NCBI RefSeq assembly: GCF_020687685.1
Contig: NZ_JAJEWM010000001.1
Coordinates: forward strand, 248,001-312,000
Origin: Tessaracoccus sp. OS52
Lineage (GTDB): Bacteria > Actinomycetota > Actinomycetes > Propionibacteriales > Propionibacteriaceae
DNA: 64,000 nucleotides
Direction: 5' to 3'
Both the position numbers and the translations under genes were made by a program. This document shows, one piece after another, positions 35,481 to 43,508 of the stretch (its first letter is position 1; each line of letters opens with the position of its first letter). A model generated the notes under the pieces. The model was not told the DNA's origin. It saw only the letters and a list, made by a program, of their open reading frames with translations, and made no database searches.

Positions 35481-35848
35481 CGCAGGTCGCGTTCCCGAAG
35501 CAGGTCCCTGATCTCCACGAGCAGTTCCTCGGAGGTGGGGGTGGCGTCGGCCTCCGAGTCGCCCTTCTTGTCGAAGCGCTCACGCAGCCGGTTGTAGGGC
35601 AGGACAATCCCGAAGTAGACGATGGTCGCCATGATGAGGAAGGCCACCAGGGCGGTGAGGAACACCCCGACGTTAACGCCCCCGACGGCGGTGTTGCTGA
35701 AATCCGGCACCCCTCCGAGCAGGCCGATGAGGTCGATGATGACCTGGGTGAAGGCCGTCACCACGGCCGCGAAGGCCGATGCCATGATGAAGGCGACGGC
35801 CAGTTCGATGAGGTTCCCTCGCAGGAGGAATTCCTTGAAGCCTTTCAT
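35477..35848 (-). CDS. mscL: Large-conductance mechanosensitive channel
   Basis: 123 residues, the usual MscL length. The amphipathic N-terminus MKGFKEFLLRGNLIELAVAFIMASAF contains the conserved pore-lining first helix. The second helix is FLTALVAFLIMATIVYFGIVLPYNRLRERF. It opens on hypo-osmotic shock. A GAAAGAGAG site precedes ATG 35848. Confidence 0.96.
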   Translation of the reverse strand: MKGFKEFLLRGNLIELAVAFIMASAFAAVVTAFTQVIIDLIGLLGGVPDFSNTAVGGVNVGVFLTALVAFLIMATIVYFGIVLPYNRLRERFDKKGDSEADATPTSEELLVEIRDLLRERDLR

Positions 35849-35937
35849 GTGGCGCTCTCTTTCGGTAAGGCCCGGACCTGAGGTGCCCGGGCCTGAGCGA
35901 TACTAGCCAGTGCCTCCGGTCCGGTCCTGCAGCCGTG

Positions 35938-36549
35938 TCACCCGGTTCCCAGGATGACGGTGAGTTCACCCCTCTGTCCCAGGGCTGAGACGGTGGGTGC
36001 CACGGCGCTCGGCACGTCCACGAGGATGAGCGGGGCGCGCCCCGCCCCGGGGGACAAGGGCTGCGACTCCGCCTCCGCGGGAAGCGCCGCCACCCGCGCG
36101 TCCCCGGTCACCACCTCGAACCCTTCCCCGGCATAGACGAGGCTCACCGGGTTCCCAGGGATGAGCAGGTGAGTGAGCTGCTCGTCGGGGATCGCGATGG
36201 GGACCAGGGCTCGGCCCTCTTCCAGTTGCGTAGTGGTGGCCAGCATTCCTGCCTGCACCACGGAGTTGGCTGCGATGCGCACACCCACCGTGCTGCCGAC
36301 GACGTCGTCGAGCTCCATGGGTGTTCCCTCCGGGACGGCGTCCGGCGGAAGCTTCACGATGCGCACATCGGCCGACTCGACGACATGCCCGGAGCTGAGC
36401 GCACGGGAGGTGACCACCGTCTCCCGCCCTTCGGGCGGCGTCGGCATGAGTTGGGAGGCAAGCAGCAGGACGCTCAGCCCGGCCAGCGCCGCCGCGATGG
36501 CGCGGCGGTGCCAGGCGACGAACTGCTTGAAGACGCGTGGGATGTCCAT
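35938..36549 (-). CDS. SAF-domain protein (CpaB/flagellar basal-body P-ring chaperone-like)
   Basis: 203 residues. A cytoplasmic start (MDIPRVFKQFVAWHRRAIAAAL) leads into one membrane helix, then a periplasmic-side SAF domain from about residue 50 (VVTSRALSSGHVVESADVRIVKLPPDAVPEG...VGVRIAANSVVQAGML). The rest resembles the RcpC/CpaB C-terminal part. CpaB proteins act in Flp/Tad pilus assembly, but no other tad gene is visible here, so the role is uncertain. ATG 36549 is the chosen start; a GTG two codons upstream is possible. Confidence 0.8.
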   Translation of the reverse strand: MDIPRVFKQFVAWHRRAIAAALAGLSVLLLASQLMPTPPEGRETVVTSRALSSGHVVESADVRIVKLPPDAVPEGTPMELDDVVGSTVGVRIAANSVVQAGMLATTTQLEEGRALVPIAIPDEQLTHLLIPGNPVSLVYAGEGFEVVTGDARVAALPAEAESQPLSPGAGRAPLILVDVPSAVAPTVSALGQRGELTVILGTG

Positions 36550-36607
36550 GCCCACACTTTGGTTGCGGGTTCGCTCGGCGCGCCTTTGTCCACAGGCGCC
36601 GGACGGG

Positions 36608-36916
36608 TCAGGCGCTGGCGGCCGCCGCGGCGGGAGCGGGGGTGCTCGTCGCTGAACTCTTGCTCGCGGACGAGTCGACGCTCGAACTGCCGGACTTCTC
36701 CGACGACGATGCCCCGGCCGGCGTGGCGGCGGTCTTGGACTTGCGCGAGTCGGTTGCGTAGAAGCCGGAGCCCTTGAAGACCACACCCACCGCGTTGAAC
36801 ACCTTGCGGAGCTCACCGTCGCACGACGGGCAGTCCGTCAGCGAGGGGTCGGTGAACTTCTGGAAGACCTCGAGGTCCTCGGCGCAAGAGGTGCAACGGT
36901 ACTGGTAGGTGGGCAT
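36608..36916 (-). CDS. FmdB-family zinc-ribbon protein
   Basis: 102 residues. The N-terminal half is an FmdB zinc ribbon (MPTYQYRCTSCAEDLEVFQKFTDPSLTDCPSCDGELRKVF) with two CxxC pairs at Cys8/11 and Cys29/32, followed by GVVFKGSGFYATD. The C-terminal 40 residues are low-complexity Ser/Ala/Thr. Proteins of this type are common and mostly uncharacterised. It starts at ATG 36916. Confidence 0.9.
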   Translation of the reverse strand: MPTYQYRCTSCAEDLEVFQKFTDPSLTDCPSCDGELRKVFNAVGVVFKGSGFYATDSRKSKTAATPAGASSSEKSGSSSVDSSASKSSATSTPAPAAAAASA

Positions 36917-37123
36917 GGGGCGTCTCTTTCACAAAGCGTTGGGGACAACGGCAATGATAAGCGGCCGGGCCGGATCGCCCAAAGAGAGCCCCTCCGCTGT
37001 ACGCGAACGCCTGCACCGCGGACATGAAGATACTTCTCCACAGCCCCACGACTCGCCGCTGGAGTGCACCCCGGGCTTGGCAGGATGCTCCCGGACCAAG
37101 TTCCCGAGATCCCAGGGGCAATC

Positions 37124-37768
37124 ATGCGAAGTGCTTTCAGGACAGCGTTCGTTGCTGTGGCCTTGCTGCTGGCGGGGTGCACCCAGGACCCGCCACAGCC
37201 ACCGACGTCAGCACCTTCACCGACTCCCACGGTGGCGAGCGCGCCCCCGACACCAAGTCCCAGTCCCACGCCGAGTCCGACCCCCTCGCCGAGCCCAACC
37301 CCTTCGCCGACGGCGTTCCAGTCGTTCCCAGCGCCCCCACCAACGGCCACCGAGGAGCATCTGGCGATTCGGCAAGGGTTGATCGAGTACTACCGGGTAT
37401 TCGAGAAGTTCGCTGCGGATCCATCACTCACTGATTTCACTGAGACGCAACTGGTGACCACCGGCGAGATGTCTAACCTCATTCTGGATGAACTCCAAGT
37501 ACTCCGTGAGAACGGGCACCTCACGGAAGGTGAACGCTCTTTCCATGACCTGAGGGTAGGAGAACCAAGGACTGTTGGGGATGTCACCACGGCGGAGGTG
37601 GTTTACTGCAACGACCGTTCCGCGGTCCGTGTCCTGGACGCCGTCAGCCGAGCCGACACAGGCCATCGTCCATATCCGTTCATTAACGCATCTGCGACGC
37701 TGGAGAAAGGTCTAGACGACGTCTGGCGGATGTCGATGTTGCGGACGGACGTGGTGGAATCGTGCTGA
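37124..37768 (+). CDS. Lipoprotein with Pro/Ser/Thr-rich linker, unknown function
   Basis: 214 residues. A signal peptide ends in a strong lipobox LLAGC (Cys at about 18), then some 40 residues of PSPTP-type repeats form an extended stalk. A folded domain of about 145 residues follows (EEHLAIRQGLIEYYRVFEKFAADPSLTDFTETQLVTTGEM...), with one internal Cys (VVYCND) and a C-terminal Cys. The helix-strand pattern resembles NTF2-like surface lipoproteins, but I cannot assign a family firmly. The base composition is lower in GC than the flanks. Its last bases overlap the start of the next secreted protein, so the pair is co-expressed. Confidence 0.75.
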   Translation: MRSAFRTAFVAVALLLAGCTQDPPQPPTSAPSPTPTVASAPPTPSPSPTPSPTPSPSPTPSPTAFQSFPAPPPTATEEHLAIRQGLIEYYRVFEKFAADPSLTDFTETQLVTTGEMSNLILDELQVLRENGHLTEGERSFHDLRVGEPRTVGDVTTAEVVYCNDRSAVRVLDAVSRADTGHRPYPFINASATLEKGLDDVWRMSMLRTDVVESC

Positions 37769-38694
37769 GACGAGTTGGGTGGGCCCAGTTCTTTGCCTTG
37801 TTGATGATCATGCTGGTTGGCGCTAGCCCATTGTCCCGAGCGGACGCCGGCTGTCGAACCGTCAGCGAATCGTATGCCAGCTGTGCTGGCTTAGAGAACT
37901 TGCCTGCGACCGAAGGCAGCGGTGCTGAGGTAGGTGTCCCACAAGGATCTGGCGGAGCCACCGCCGTTGATCGCGCATGTCGTTTCGTGGGGGGCGCTAT
38001 CCCATGTTCAACCGCTCTCGGCACCTGGAGCGACTCCGCGCAGGGTTGGTGTCGGCCGACCGCGACGCAGCCGCCCCTCACCGACGCGGTCTGGCGGGGT
38101 CGGACCGATGGGGTGATCCACGTCTGCACGCGTCCGGGTGGGTCGGGTGTGCCGGATCCCGAGATGGCGTTCCACCGCTGGCTACCCACGGCGGAACCGG
38201 CCACCCCTGATCCGCTCTCGATAGCGCAGCGACTTCTGGCCGAACTGGACCTGGAGGCCATCGAACTCGGTGTCTACCCGCACACCACGGACCACATGCC
38301 CGGCTCGATGAGCGTGGTCGGCTGGAACATGTGGCTCTGGGCCGACGCCCCCTCCGAATCCACTTGGGGTCCGGTGACCACGTCGGACACCGTGTCCGGG
38401 CACACCGTCACGTTGACCGCGGAGGTCGCCGAGGTGGTCTGGGACATGGGCAACGGTGACACGGTCACCTGCGGACTGGGCACCAAGTGGAACCCGGCCT
38501 ATATCCGCAGCGAGCCATCCCCCGACTGCGGCTATGTCTACTCAAAGGACGGCGACTACCAGGTCACCGCCACCACCAACTGGACCGTCGCCTGGCAAGG
38601 GATCGGGGAGTCCGGGACCATCCCGCTGCAACTCAGCAGGACCGAACACCTCCAGGTGGCAGAGGTTCAGGTGGTCGTCACCTCCGGCGGCTGA
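37762..38694 (+). CDS. Secreted PKD-like protein, unknown function
   Basis: 310 residues with a signal peptide (MLRRVGWAQFFALLMIMLVGASPLSRADA). A Cys-rich N-terminal half (Cys31, Cys41 and others, probably disulfide-bonded) follows. The C-terminal beta-sandwich has EVVWDMGNGDTVTCGLGT...CGYVYSKDGDYQVTATTNWTVAWQG, the PKD-like pattern seen in secreted actinobacterial partners of small lipoproteins. It starts at GTG 37762, seven bases inside the lipoprotein gene. Lower GC than the surroundings. Confidence 0.7.
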   Translation: MLRRVGWAQFFALLMIMLVGASPLSRADAGCRTVSESYASCAGLENLPATEGSGAEVGVPQGSGGATAVDRACRFVGGAIPCSTALGTWSDSAQGWCRPTATQPPLTDAVWRGRTDGVIHVCTRPGGSGVPDPEMAFHRWLPTAEPATPDPLSIAQRLLAELDLEAIELGVYPHTTDHMPGSMSVVGWNMWLWADAPSESTWGPVTTSDTVSGHTVTLTAEVAEVVWDMGNGDTVTCGLGTKWNPAYIRSEPSPDCGYVYSKDGDYQVTATTNWTVAWQGIGESGTIPLQLSRTEHLQVAEVQVVVTSGG

Positions 38695-38706
38695 CGTTGA
38701 GACCGG

Positions 38707-39279
38707 TCAACTGCCCAACGGACTGAACCCGAGTTCGGTGACCACCGCCTGCACTGCGACGTCGTGCGGTTCCGTGGGGATGTCCAGGCCTACCTCCGCA
38801 GCCCGGGCCAGCGCCCAGACCGCAGCGCCGGTCTGCCGCCGCGGCAGCGCCCTGTCGTACCAGCCCCCACCGGTGCCGAGGCGCGCACCGTCGGGGCCGA
38901 CGGCCAGGCAGGGCACCAGCACGACGTCGGCCATCCACAGTGCCTCGGCGCCCAGGCGGGGGCTCGTCGGCTCAGGTATCCCGCCCCATCCCTCCCGGAG
39001 GTCCTTCGCGCCGGTGTACCAGGCCCAGTCCGGCTCGCGCCGCAGCACCGGCAGCAGCACGCGCCGCCCCTGTTCGGCGAGGGCGGTCAGCAGGGACGCG
39101 GTCCCCGGCTCGCCTGCGCGCGAGGCGTAGGTGGCGACGACGCCCGCATCGTCGGGCAAGGCCTTCAGTACCGCCGCGGTCCGAGCGTCGTCGTCGGCCG
39201 CCCACTGCTCGCGCGACAAGGCCGAACGTGCAATCAGCACACGCGCTCGCAGCGAGTCCTTCGAGCGCTCGGGGGGCAT
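38707..39279 (-). CDS. 5-formyltetrahydrofolate cyclo-ligase
   Basis: 190-residue enzyme converting 5-formyl-THF and ATP to 5,10-methenyl-THF. Motifs are the N-terminal SKDSLRARVLIARSALSREQW and the C-terminal phosphate/folate loop PDGARLGTGGGWYDRAL. ATG 39279 is six bases after TACGAT on the minus strand and only 18 bases from the divergent glp start. The same divergent neighbour pair (cyclo-ligase with a MoeA-like gene) occurs in mycobacteria and corynebacteria. Confidence 0.93.
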   Translation of the reverse strand: MPPERSKDSLRARVLIARSALSREQWAADDDARTAAVLKALPDDAGVVATYASRAGEPGTASLLTALAEQGRRVLLPVLRREPDWAWYTGAKDLREGWGGIPEPTSPRLGAEALWMADVVLVPCLAVGPDGARLGTGGGWYDRALPRRQTGAAVWALARAAEVGLDIPTEPHDVAVQAVVTELGFSPLGS

Positions 39280-39284
39280 TGAAC

Positions 39285-39291
39285 TATCGTA
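39285..39291. promoter_or_regulatory. Shared bidirectional -10 (TATCGTA)
   Basis: TATCGT on the plus strand (39285-39290) is seven bases before ATG 39298. Its reverse complement frame reads TACGAT (39291-39286), six bases before ATG 39279 on the minus strand. Both -10 elements use the same seven base pairs, so the divergent genes are predicted to be driven by one symmetric, leaderless promoter. Confidence 0.65.
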
Positions 39292-39297
39292 TGGCCC

Positions 39298-40584
39298 ATG
39301 GCTCTGTTCGGTCGCAAGAAGCCCGCCCCCGTCGAGGAAGAGGTCGTCGAGGAGGCGCCCAGCCTCCCTCCGGCGCCCCCGCTGAACGAGACCGGGCTCC
39401 GCACCGTGGCGGACCACACCGATTACCTGCTGAGTCTGGTGGAGCCGCTGCGACCCTTCGGGATGTCGCTCGTCGATGCCTGGGACCAGGTCATGTGCGA
39501 GGACATCAACTCCATGATCAACGTCCCGCCCAACAGCACTGCCAAGGTGGAGGGCTTCGCCGTCCGCGCCTCAGACCTCCGGCAGGAGGACGGCTCCGTC
39601 ACCGACTCCCTGCGCATCGTCGATGCCGACGAGCGGCTGGCTCCGGGAGAAGCGGCGCGGGTGATGCCCGGTGCGGTGCTCCCGAGGGGGACGACGGCTG
39701 TTCTCCCGTCGACCTTCGGGCAGGTGCTCGGCGCGGAACTCAAGATCATCGAGCCCGTCGACGAGGGCGCCTACCTGCGGGCTGCGGGGGAGCACCTCGC
39801 CGTCGGGACCCGGCTGCTCAGTGAGGGTGAACGCCTCAACGACAGGGCGATCGGCATGCTCGCCAGCGCGGGCATCGACAAGGTTCTGGTGCGCCCCCGC
39901 CCACGGGTGGTCGTGGTCAGCTCCGGCCATGAACTCGTTGAGCCCGGCGACAAGGTGCATCACGGCGAGAACACCGACTCCAACTCCTTCATGATCGCGG
40001 CGGCGGCGCGGGCCGCGGGTGCCACGGTGTTTCGCGTCGCACTCCACACCAGCGACCCGGAGCAGTTGAAGATGTCCATCACGGACCAGCTGATCAGGGC
40101 CGACCTGCTGATCTCGACCACCGGCGGACACCGCGAGGACTACGAGGCAGTCGCCCGCGCCATGGGCGAACTCGGCCTGGTGGACTCCGTTGAGGTCGCC
40201 ATGTCTCCGGGACGGACCCAGACCTTCGGGCTGATCGGCGACGAGCGGGTCCCCATGGTCATGCTGCCCGGCAACCCCGTCAGCGCCTACGTCTCCTTCC
40301 AGACGTTCGTCTGGCCGCTCATCCGGCGCCTGATGGGAGGCAACGAGAAGCGGCGCGCAGTCCGTGCGATCGCCTCCTCGACGCTGCGCTCCAACAAGGG
40401 ACAGTTGCACCTCCTGCGCGGTGAGCTGTTCTCGGAGGCCAGCATCCGCACCGTCGAACGGGTCAGCGACCCGCATGCGATGGCGGAACTGTCCCGGAGC
40501 AACGCCCTGATCGTGCTGGACGAGCAGACCGACCTGGTGAAGGCCGGCGAGCAGGTCATGTGCTGGCCACTCGACGAATCCTGA
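39298..40584 (+). CDS. glp: MoeA/gephyrin-like protein Glp, probable division-associated paralogue
   Basis: 428 residues with the MoeA fold: domains around NSTAKVEGFAVRASD (about 79-93), RVVVVSSGHELVEPGD, the MPT-binding-like domain with ISTTGGHREDYE (about 272-283), and VMLPGNPVSAYVSFQTFVWPLIRRLMGG. Key molybdotransferase residues are altered: the DGYA motif is VEGFA (Glu85), and the GGVSxG loop is shortened to GGHRED. A 30-residue acidic, proline-rich N-terminal extension is present. Together with the downstream GlpR-like membrane protein and the divergent cyclo-ligase, this matches the corynebacterial/mycobacterial Glp locus, where Glp binds FtsZ and GlpR. No other moa/moe gene is in the window. 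Confidence 0.75.
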   Translation: MALFGRKKPAPVEEEVVEEAPSLPPAPPLNETGLRTVADHTDYLLSLVEPLRPFGMSLVDAWDQVMCEDINSMINVPPNSTAKVEGFAVRASDLRQEDGSVTDSLRIVDADERLAPGEAARVMPGAVLPRGTTAVLPSTFGQVLGAELKIIEPVDEGAYLRAAGEHLAVGTRLLSEGERLNDRAIGMLASAGIDKVLVRPRPRVVVVSSGHELVEPGDKVHHGENTDSNSFMIAAAARAAGATVFRVALHTSDPEQLKMSITDQLIRADLLISTTGGHREDYEAVARAMGELGLVDSVEVAMSPGRTQTFGLIGDERVPMVMLPGNPVSAYVSFQTFVWPLIRRLMGGNEKRRAVRAIASSTLRSNKGQLHLLRGELFSEASIRTVERVSDPHAMAELSRSNALIVLDEQTDLVKAGEQVMCWPLDES

Positions 40585-40642
40585 GCACCAAGACTTTGGG
40601 GCCCAACCGCGAGTTGGTCAGCTGAAACACACCTTTGTTGTT

Positions 40643-40648
40643 TACGGT
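40643..40648 (+). promoter_or_regulatory. Leaderless -10 element of glpR (TACGGT)
   Basis: TACGGT is six bases before GTG 40655. The gene therefore has its own promoter, 70 bases after glp. Confidence 0.5.
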
Positions 40649-40654
40649 GGGCTT

Positions 40655-41419
40655 GTGCTCGCCGGAATCGTCATCAGTGTCCTCGTAATCGCAGGCCTGG
40701 CGTTCGGGCTGCCCTGGCTGGCCGCCCAGCGCGATGCCCCCGACGTGCTGGAGGGGGACCCGACCGAACGCTTCTCCGATTCCATGCGCATCCTCCGACG
40801 AGACATCGCCGACTACCTGGAAGACGCCGGCGCCGCCGAAGTCTCGACGCCCCTGACGCGCAAGGCCGAACTCACCGAACTGCGGCTGCTGGCCTCCAGC
40901 GGGGCCACCCGTCGCCGTCGAGCGCTGCTACTGCTGGTGGTGTCGTTGCTCGCCGTCGGTGTCACCACGATCCTCGGATACCTCCCATGGTGGTCGGTCC
41001 TGGTGCCGGTGGGAGGGCTCCTGGTCTTCGTCGGGGTGGCACGGTTCGAGGTCGCTGCCATGCGACGGCGATTCGACGCGCGCGCGCAGGCCGTGGCGGA
41101 GGGCTGGGGCGACGAGGAGGAGACCACCAGGATCGAACTCGAGGAGCCCGAGGACACCTCCCGCGAGTTCCGCGTCGACCTCTCCGCACCCCAGGCGACC
41201 GGCGCGCTGTGGGACCCGATCCCGGTCACCGCGCCCACCTACGTGTCCAAGCCGCTGGTGCCGCGGACGGTCCGGACGATCGACCTGTCCGCGCCCGTGG
41301 TGGTCAAGCAGCCGCTGGTTCCGACGGCAGACCGCCCGGACAGCGACGTCGAAGAGCTGGAACTGGAGGACACCCAGACGTTCCTCCACGAGTTCCGCCC
41401 CCGCGCCGTGGGGGAGTAG
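40655..41419 (+). CDS. glpR: GlpR/SepX-like membrane protein (Glp receptor)
   Basis: 254 residues. One N-terminal membrane helix (residues 2-24), a cytoplasmic linker with ERFSDSMRILRRDIADYLED, two more helices close together (about 88-125), and a long acidic cytoplasmic tail. The tail contains the conserved block WDPIPVTAPTYVSKP...RTVRTIDLSAPVV from Trp186, which I recognise from mycobacterial Rv0996-type and corynebacterial GlpR proteins (SepX in Streptomyces). In those species GlpR recruits Glp to the septum and poles. The acetyltransferase gene rimJ that usually lies between glp and glpR is absent here. GTG 40655 is leaderless. Confidence 0.75.
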   Translation: MLAGIVISVLVIAGLAFGLPWLAAQRDAPDVLEGDPTERFSDSMRILRRDIADYLEDAGAAEVSTPLTRKAELTELRLLASSGATRRRRALLLLVVSLLAVGVTTILGYLPWWSVLVPVGGLLVFVGVARFEVAAMRRRFDARAQAVAEGWGDEEETTRIELEEPEDTSREFRVDLSAPQATGALWDPIPVTAPTYVSKPLVPRTVRTIDLSAPVVVKQPLVPTADRPDSDVEELELEDTQTFLHEFRPRAVGE

Positions 41420-41445
41420 CAACAGCCGCTTCCTCGGCGGCGGGA

Positions 41446-41859
41446 TCAGTCGAGCGGTTCCTGGAACAGCGTGACTGTCAGCCCGCCCGGCGTCGTCAGG
41501 CGTGAGTTGATGGATCGCCATGGCGTCTCACGCGGCGAGGCCACCAGTTCTGCCCCTTCCGCGACGAGTTGGTCCGTGGTGGCTGGGGTGTCGTCGACCT
41601 CCAGAGCCACGCGCAGCTTGGGGCTCTGGGCGCCGTCGGTCTCGACCCTGTCGATCAACTCCACCTGCGCCGGATTGGCGAGCTCCAGCGTCGCCCGGCC
41701 GGCGTCCAGGATGACGACGCGCGCGTCACCCTCCCCCTCGTAGGCCTCCAGTTCTGGCATTCCGAGCACCTCGCGGAAGAAGCGGAGCGACTCCTCGAAG
41801 TCATCCGCGCGGACGACGAGACGAAGTTGGCGGACAGGGTTGCTTGATGAGCCGTTCAT
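41446..41859 (-). CDS. Glyoxalase/bleomycin-resistance (VOC) family protein
   Basis: 137 residues forming one VOC module pair (VRQLRLVVRADDFEESLRFFREVLGMPELEAYEGEGDARVVILDAGRATLELANP, then the mirrored second half ending GGLTVTLFQEPLD). The substrate and metal are unknown. ATG 41859 is six bases after TAACCT on the minus strand. Single gene divergent from the exporter. Confidence 0.88.
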   Translation of the reverse strand: MNGSSSNPVRQLRLVVRADDFEESLRFFREVLGMPELEAYEGEGDARVVILDAGRATLELANPAQVELIDRVETDGAQSPKLRVALEVDDTPATTDQLVAEGAELVASPRETPWRSINSRLTTPGGLTVTLFQEPLD

Positions 41860-41865
41860 GACGCA

Positions 41866-41871
41866 AGGTTA
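41866..41871 (-). promoter_or_regulatory. Leaderless -10 element of the VOC gene (TAACCT on the minus strand)
   Basis: Six bases before ATG 41859, with no ribosome binding site between. Confidence 0.45.
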
Positions 41872-41964
41872 GGACGCACGTGGGATCAGTTTCCGGTCTT
41901 CACAGACCCAGTGGCGCCGCACCCCGGACGCCCGGCTCCTCCTCACCTACAGGACCCGAGAACG

Positions 41965-43443
41965 ATGATGCTCAAGAACGACGAGAACAACGCTCCCGCC
42001 GATGACCGGCTCCCGCCGGGCAGCCGTTCGGTGATCGCGATCCTGTTGGCCTCGGCCTTCGTGGTGATCCTCAACGAGACCACGCTGACGGTGGCCCTGA
42101 AGTGGATCATGGACGACCTGGGCGTCACAGAGCGTGCCGCCCAGTGGCTCACCACCGCCTTCATGCTGACGATGGCCGTGATCATCCCCGTGACGGGCTG
42201 GCTGCTGGAGCGATTCCCCACCAGGCAGGTGTTCATCCTTGCCATGGCACTGTTCTCGGCGGGGACACTGCTGGTCATAGTCTCGCCCACCTTCCCGCTC
42301 GTCCTCGCCGGCCGTGTGGTCCAGGCAAGCGGGACGGCGGTGATGATGCCCCTGTTGATGACGACGATCATGAACGTGGTCCCGCAGTCCCGGCGCGGCG
42401 CGATGATGGGCAACATCTCCATGGTGATCTCCGTCGCCCCCGCGCTGGGTCCCACGGTCTCGGGGCTGGTCCTGCAGTTCGCCAACTGGCGGGTGATCTT
42501 CATGATCGTCCTGCCGCTGGCGGTCCTGCTGGGCGTGTTCGGAGCCCTGCGCATCCGCTCCCTCAACGAACCCCGCGACGTGCCCGTCGATGCCGTCTCC
42601 ATCGGTCTGGCGATCGTCGGGTTCGGTGGGCTGGTCTACGCCCTCAGCCTGATCGGCGTGGAGGGCGGGAGCGTCGCACAGCTCGCAGGTGTGCTGGTCC
42701 TGGGGCTCGCCAGCCTCGTCGCGTTCCTGTGGCGGCAGGTCATCCTTGGCCGCTCGGGGAGGGCACTGCTGAACCTGGACACGTTCCGCCACCCCGGTTT
42801 CCGGATCGCGCTCACAGTGGTCGCCATCGCCATGGCCGCGCTCTTCGGGACGTTGATCATGCTTCCGCTGATCCTCCAGAACGCACTGGGGATGCAGCCG
42901 CTGACCGTCGGGCTGGTGCTGCTCCCCGGAGGTCTGGTGATGGGAATCCTGGGGCCGACGGTGGGCAAGCTCTACGACAGGGTGGGTCCACGCCCACTCG
43001 TGATCCCGGCGTGCCTGCTGATCGGCGCGGTCCTGTTCGGGCTGTCCACCATCAGCGTCAGCACGTCGCCGTGGTTCATCGTGGCGTGCCACGTCGCGAT
43101 GAGCGTGGGGTTCGCCTTCATGTTCACCCCGCTCCTCACGACCGCGCTGGGATCCCTGCCGCCGGCACTGTATCCCCACGGCTCGGCGACCATGGGAACT
43201 GTGCAGCAGCTGGCGGGTGCCATCGGTACCGCGGTGTTCGTGACCATCTACGCGACGCAGACCCGCATCGCTGCGGGCAAGGGAATCGAGGAGCGCGTTG
43301 CCATGCTCACCGGCTCCCGGCTGGCGTTCCTCGCAGCGGCGGGCGTGTGGGCGCTGGGCTTCATCGGCTCATGGTGGCTCCGACGCCCGAGCGCGGAGGC
43401 ACACACCACGGTCGAACCCGTGGGTGACAGGGTGTCGAACTAG
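41965..43443 (+). CDS. DHA2-family multidrug MFS exporter
   Basis: 492 residues with about 14 membrane helices, as in EmrB/QacA-type proton-driven drug exporters. Motifs: LNETTLTVALKWIMDDLGV in helix 1 (motif D1-like), QWLTTAFMLTMAVIIPVTGWLLERF (motif A region), GRVVQASGTAVMMPLLMTTI, and motif C-like APALGPTVSGLVLQ. ATG 41965 or the adjacent ATG 41968 is the start, after GGACCCGAGA. The substrate is unknown. The next genes (ArsR regulator, SRPBCC protein) have their own promoter. Confidence 0.88.
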   Translation: MMLKNDENNAPADDRLPPGSRSVIAILLASAFVVILNETTLTVALKWIMDDLGVTERAAQWLTTAFMLTMAVIIPVTGWLLERFPTRQVFILAMALFSAGTLLVIVSPTFPLVLAGRVVQASGTAVMMPLLMTTIMNVVPQSRRGAMMGNISMVISVAPALGPTVSGLVLQFANWRVIFMIVLPLAVLLGVFGALRIRSLNEPRDVPVDAVSIGLAIVGFGGLVYALSLIGVEGGSVAQLAGVLVLGLASLVAFLWRQVILGRSGRALLNLDTFRHPGFRIALTVVAIAMAALFGTLIMLPLILQNALGMQPLTVGLVLLPGGLVMGILGPTVGKLYDRVGPRPLVIPACLLIGAVLFGLSTISVSTSPWFIVACHVAMSVGFAFMFTPLLTTALGSLPPALYPHGSATMGTVQQLAGAIGTAVFVTIYATQTRIAAGKGIEERVAMLTGSRLAFLAAAGVWALGFIGSWWLRRPSAEAHTTVEPVGDRVSN

Positions 43444-43460
43444 TCGATTCACGCGGACCC

Positions 43461-43508
43461 TTGACAGCTGCCCTCGTCGCGCGAATACTTAGGTATATGC
43501 CTAAGTAT
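43461..43508 (+). promoter_or_regulatory. Promoter with an operator palindrome spanning the start codon of arsR
   Basis: TTGACA (43461-43466), a 17-base spacer and AATACT (43484-43489) place the start of transcription at or next to ATG 43497. The near-perfect palindrome ATACTTAGG-TATATG-CCTAAGTAT (43485-43508; one mismatched pair in the centre) covers the -10, the transcription start and the first four codons. It is very likely the autoregulatory binding site of the ArsR-type protein. Confidence 0.75.

Noticed and set aside
37220-37310. PSPTP repeats as a phase-variable tract
   Set aside because: Codons vary and no homopolymer or perfect short tandem repeat exists; it is an ordinary flexible stalk.
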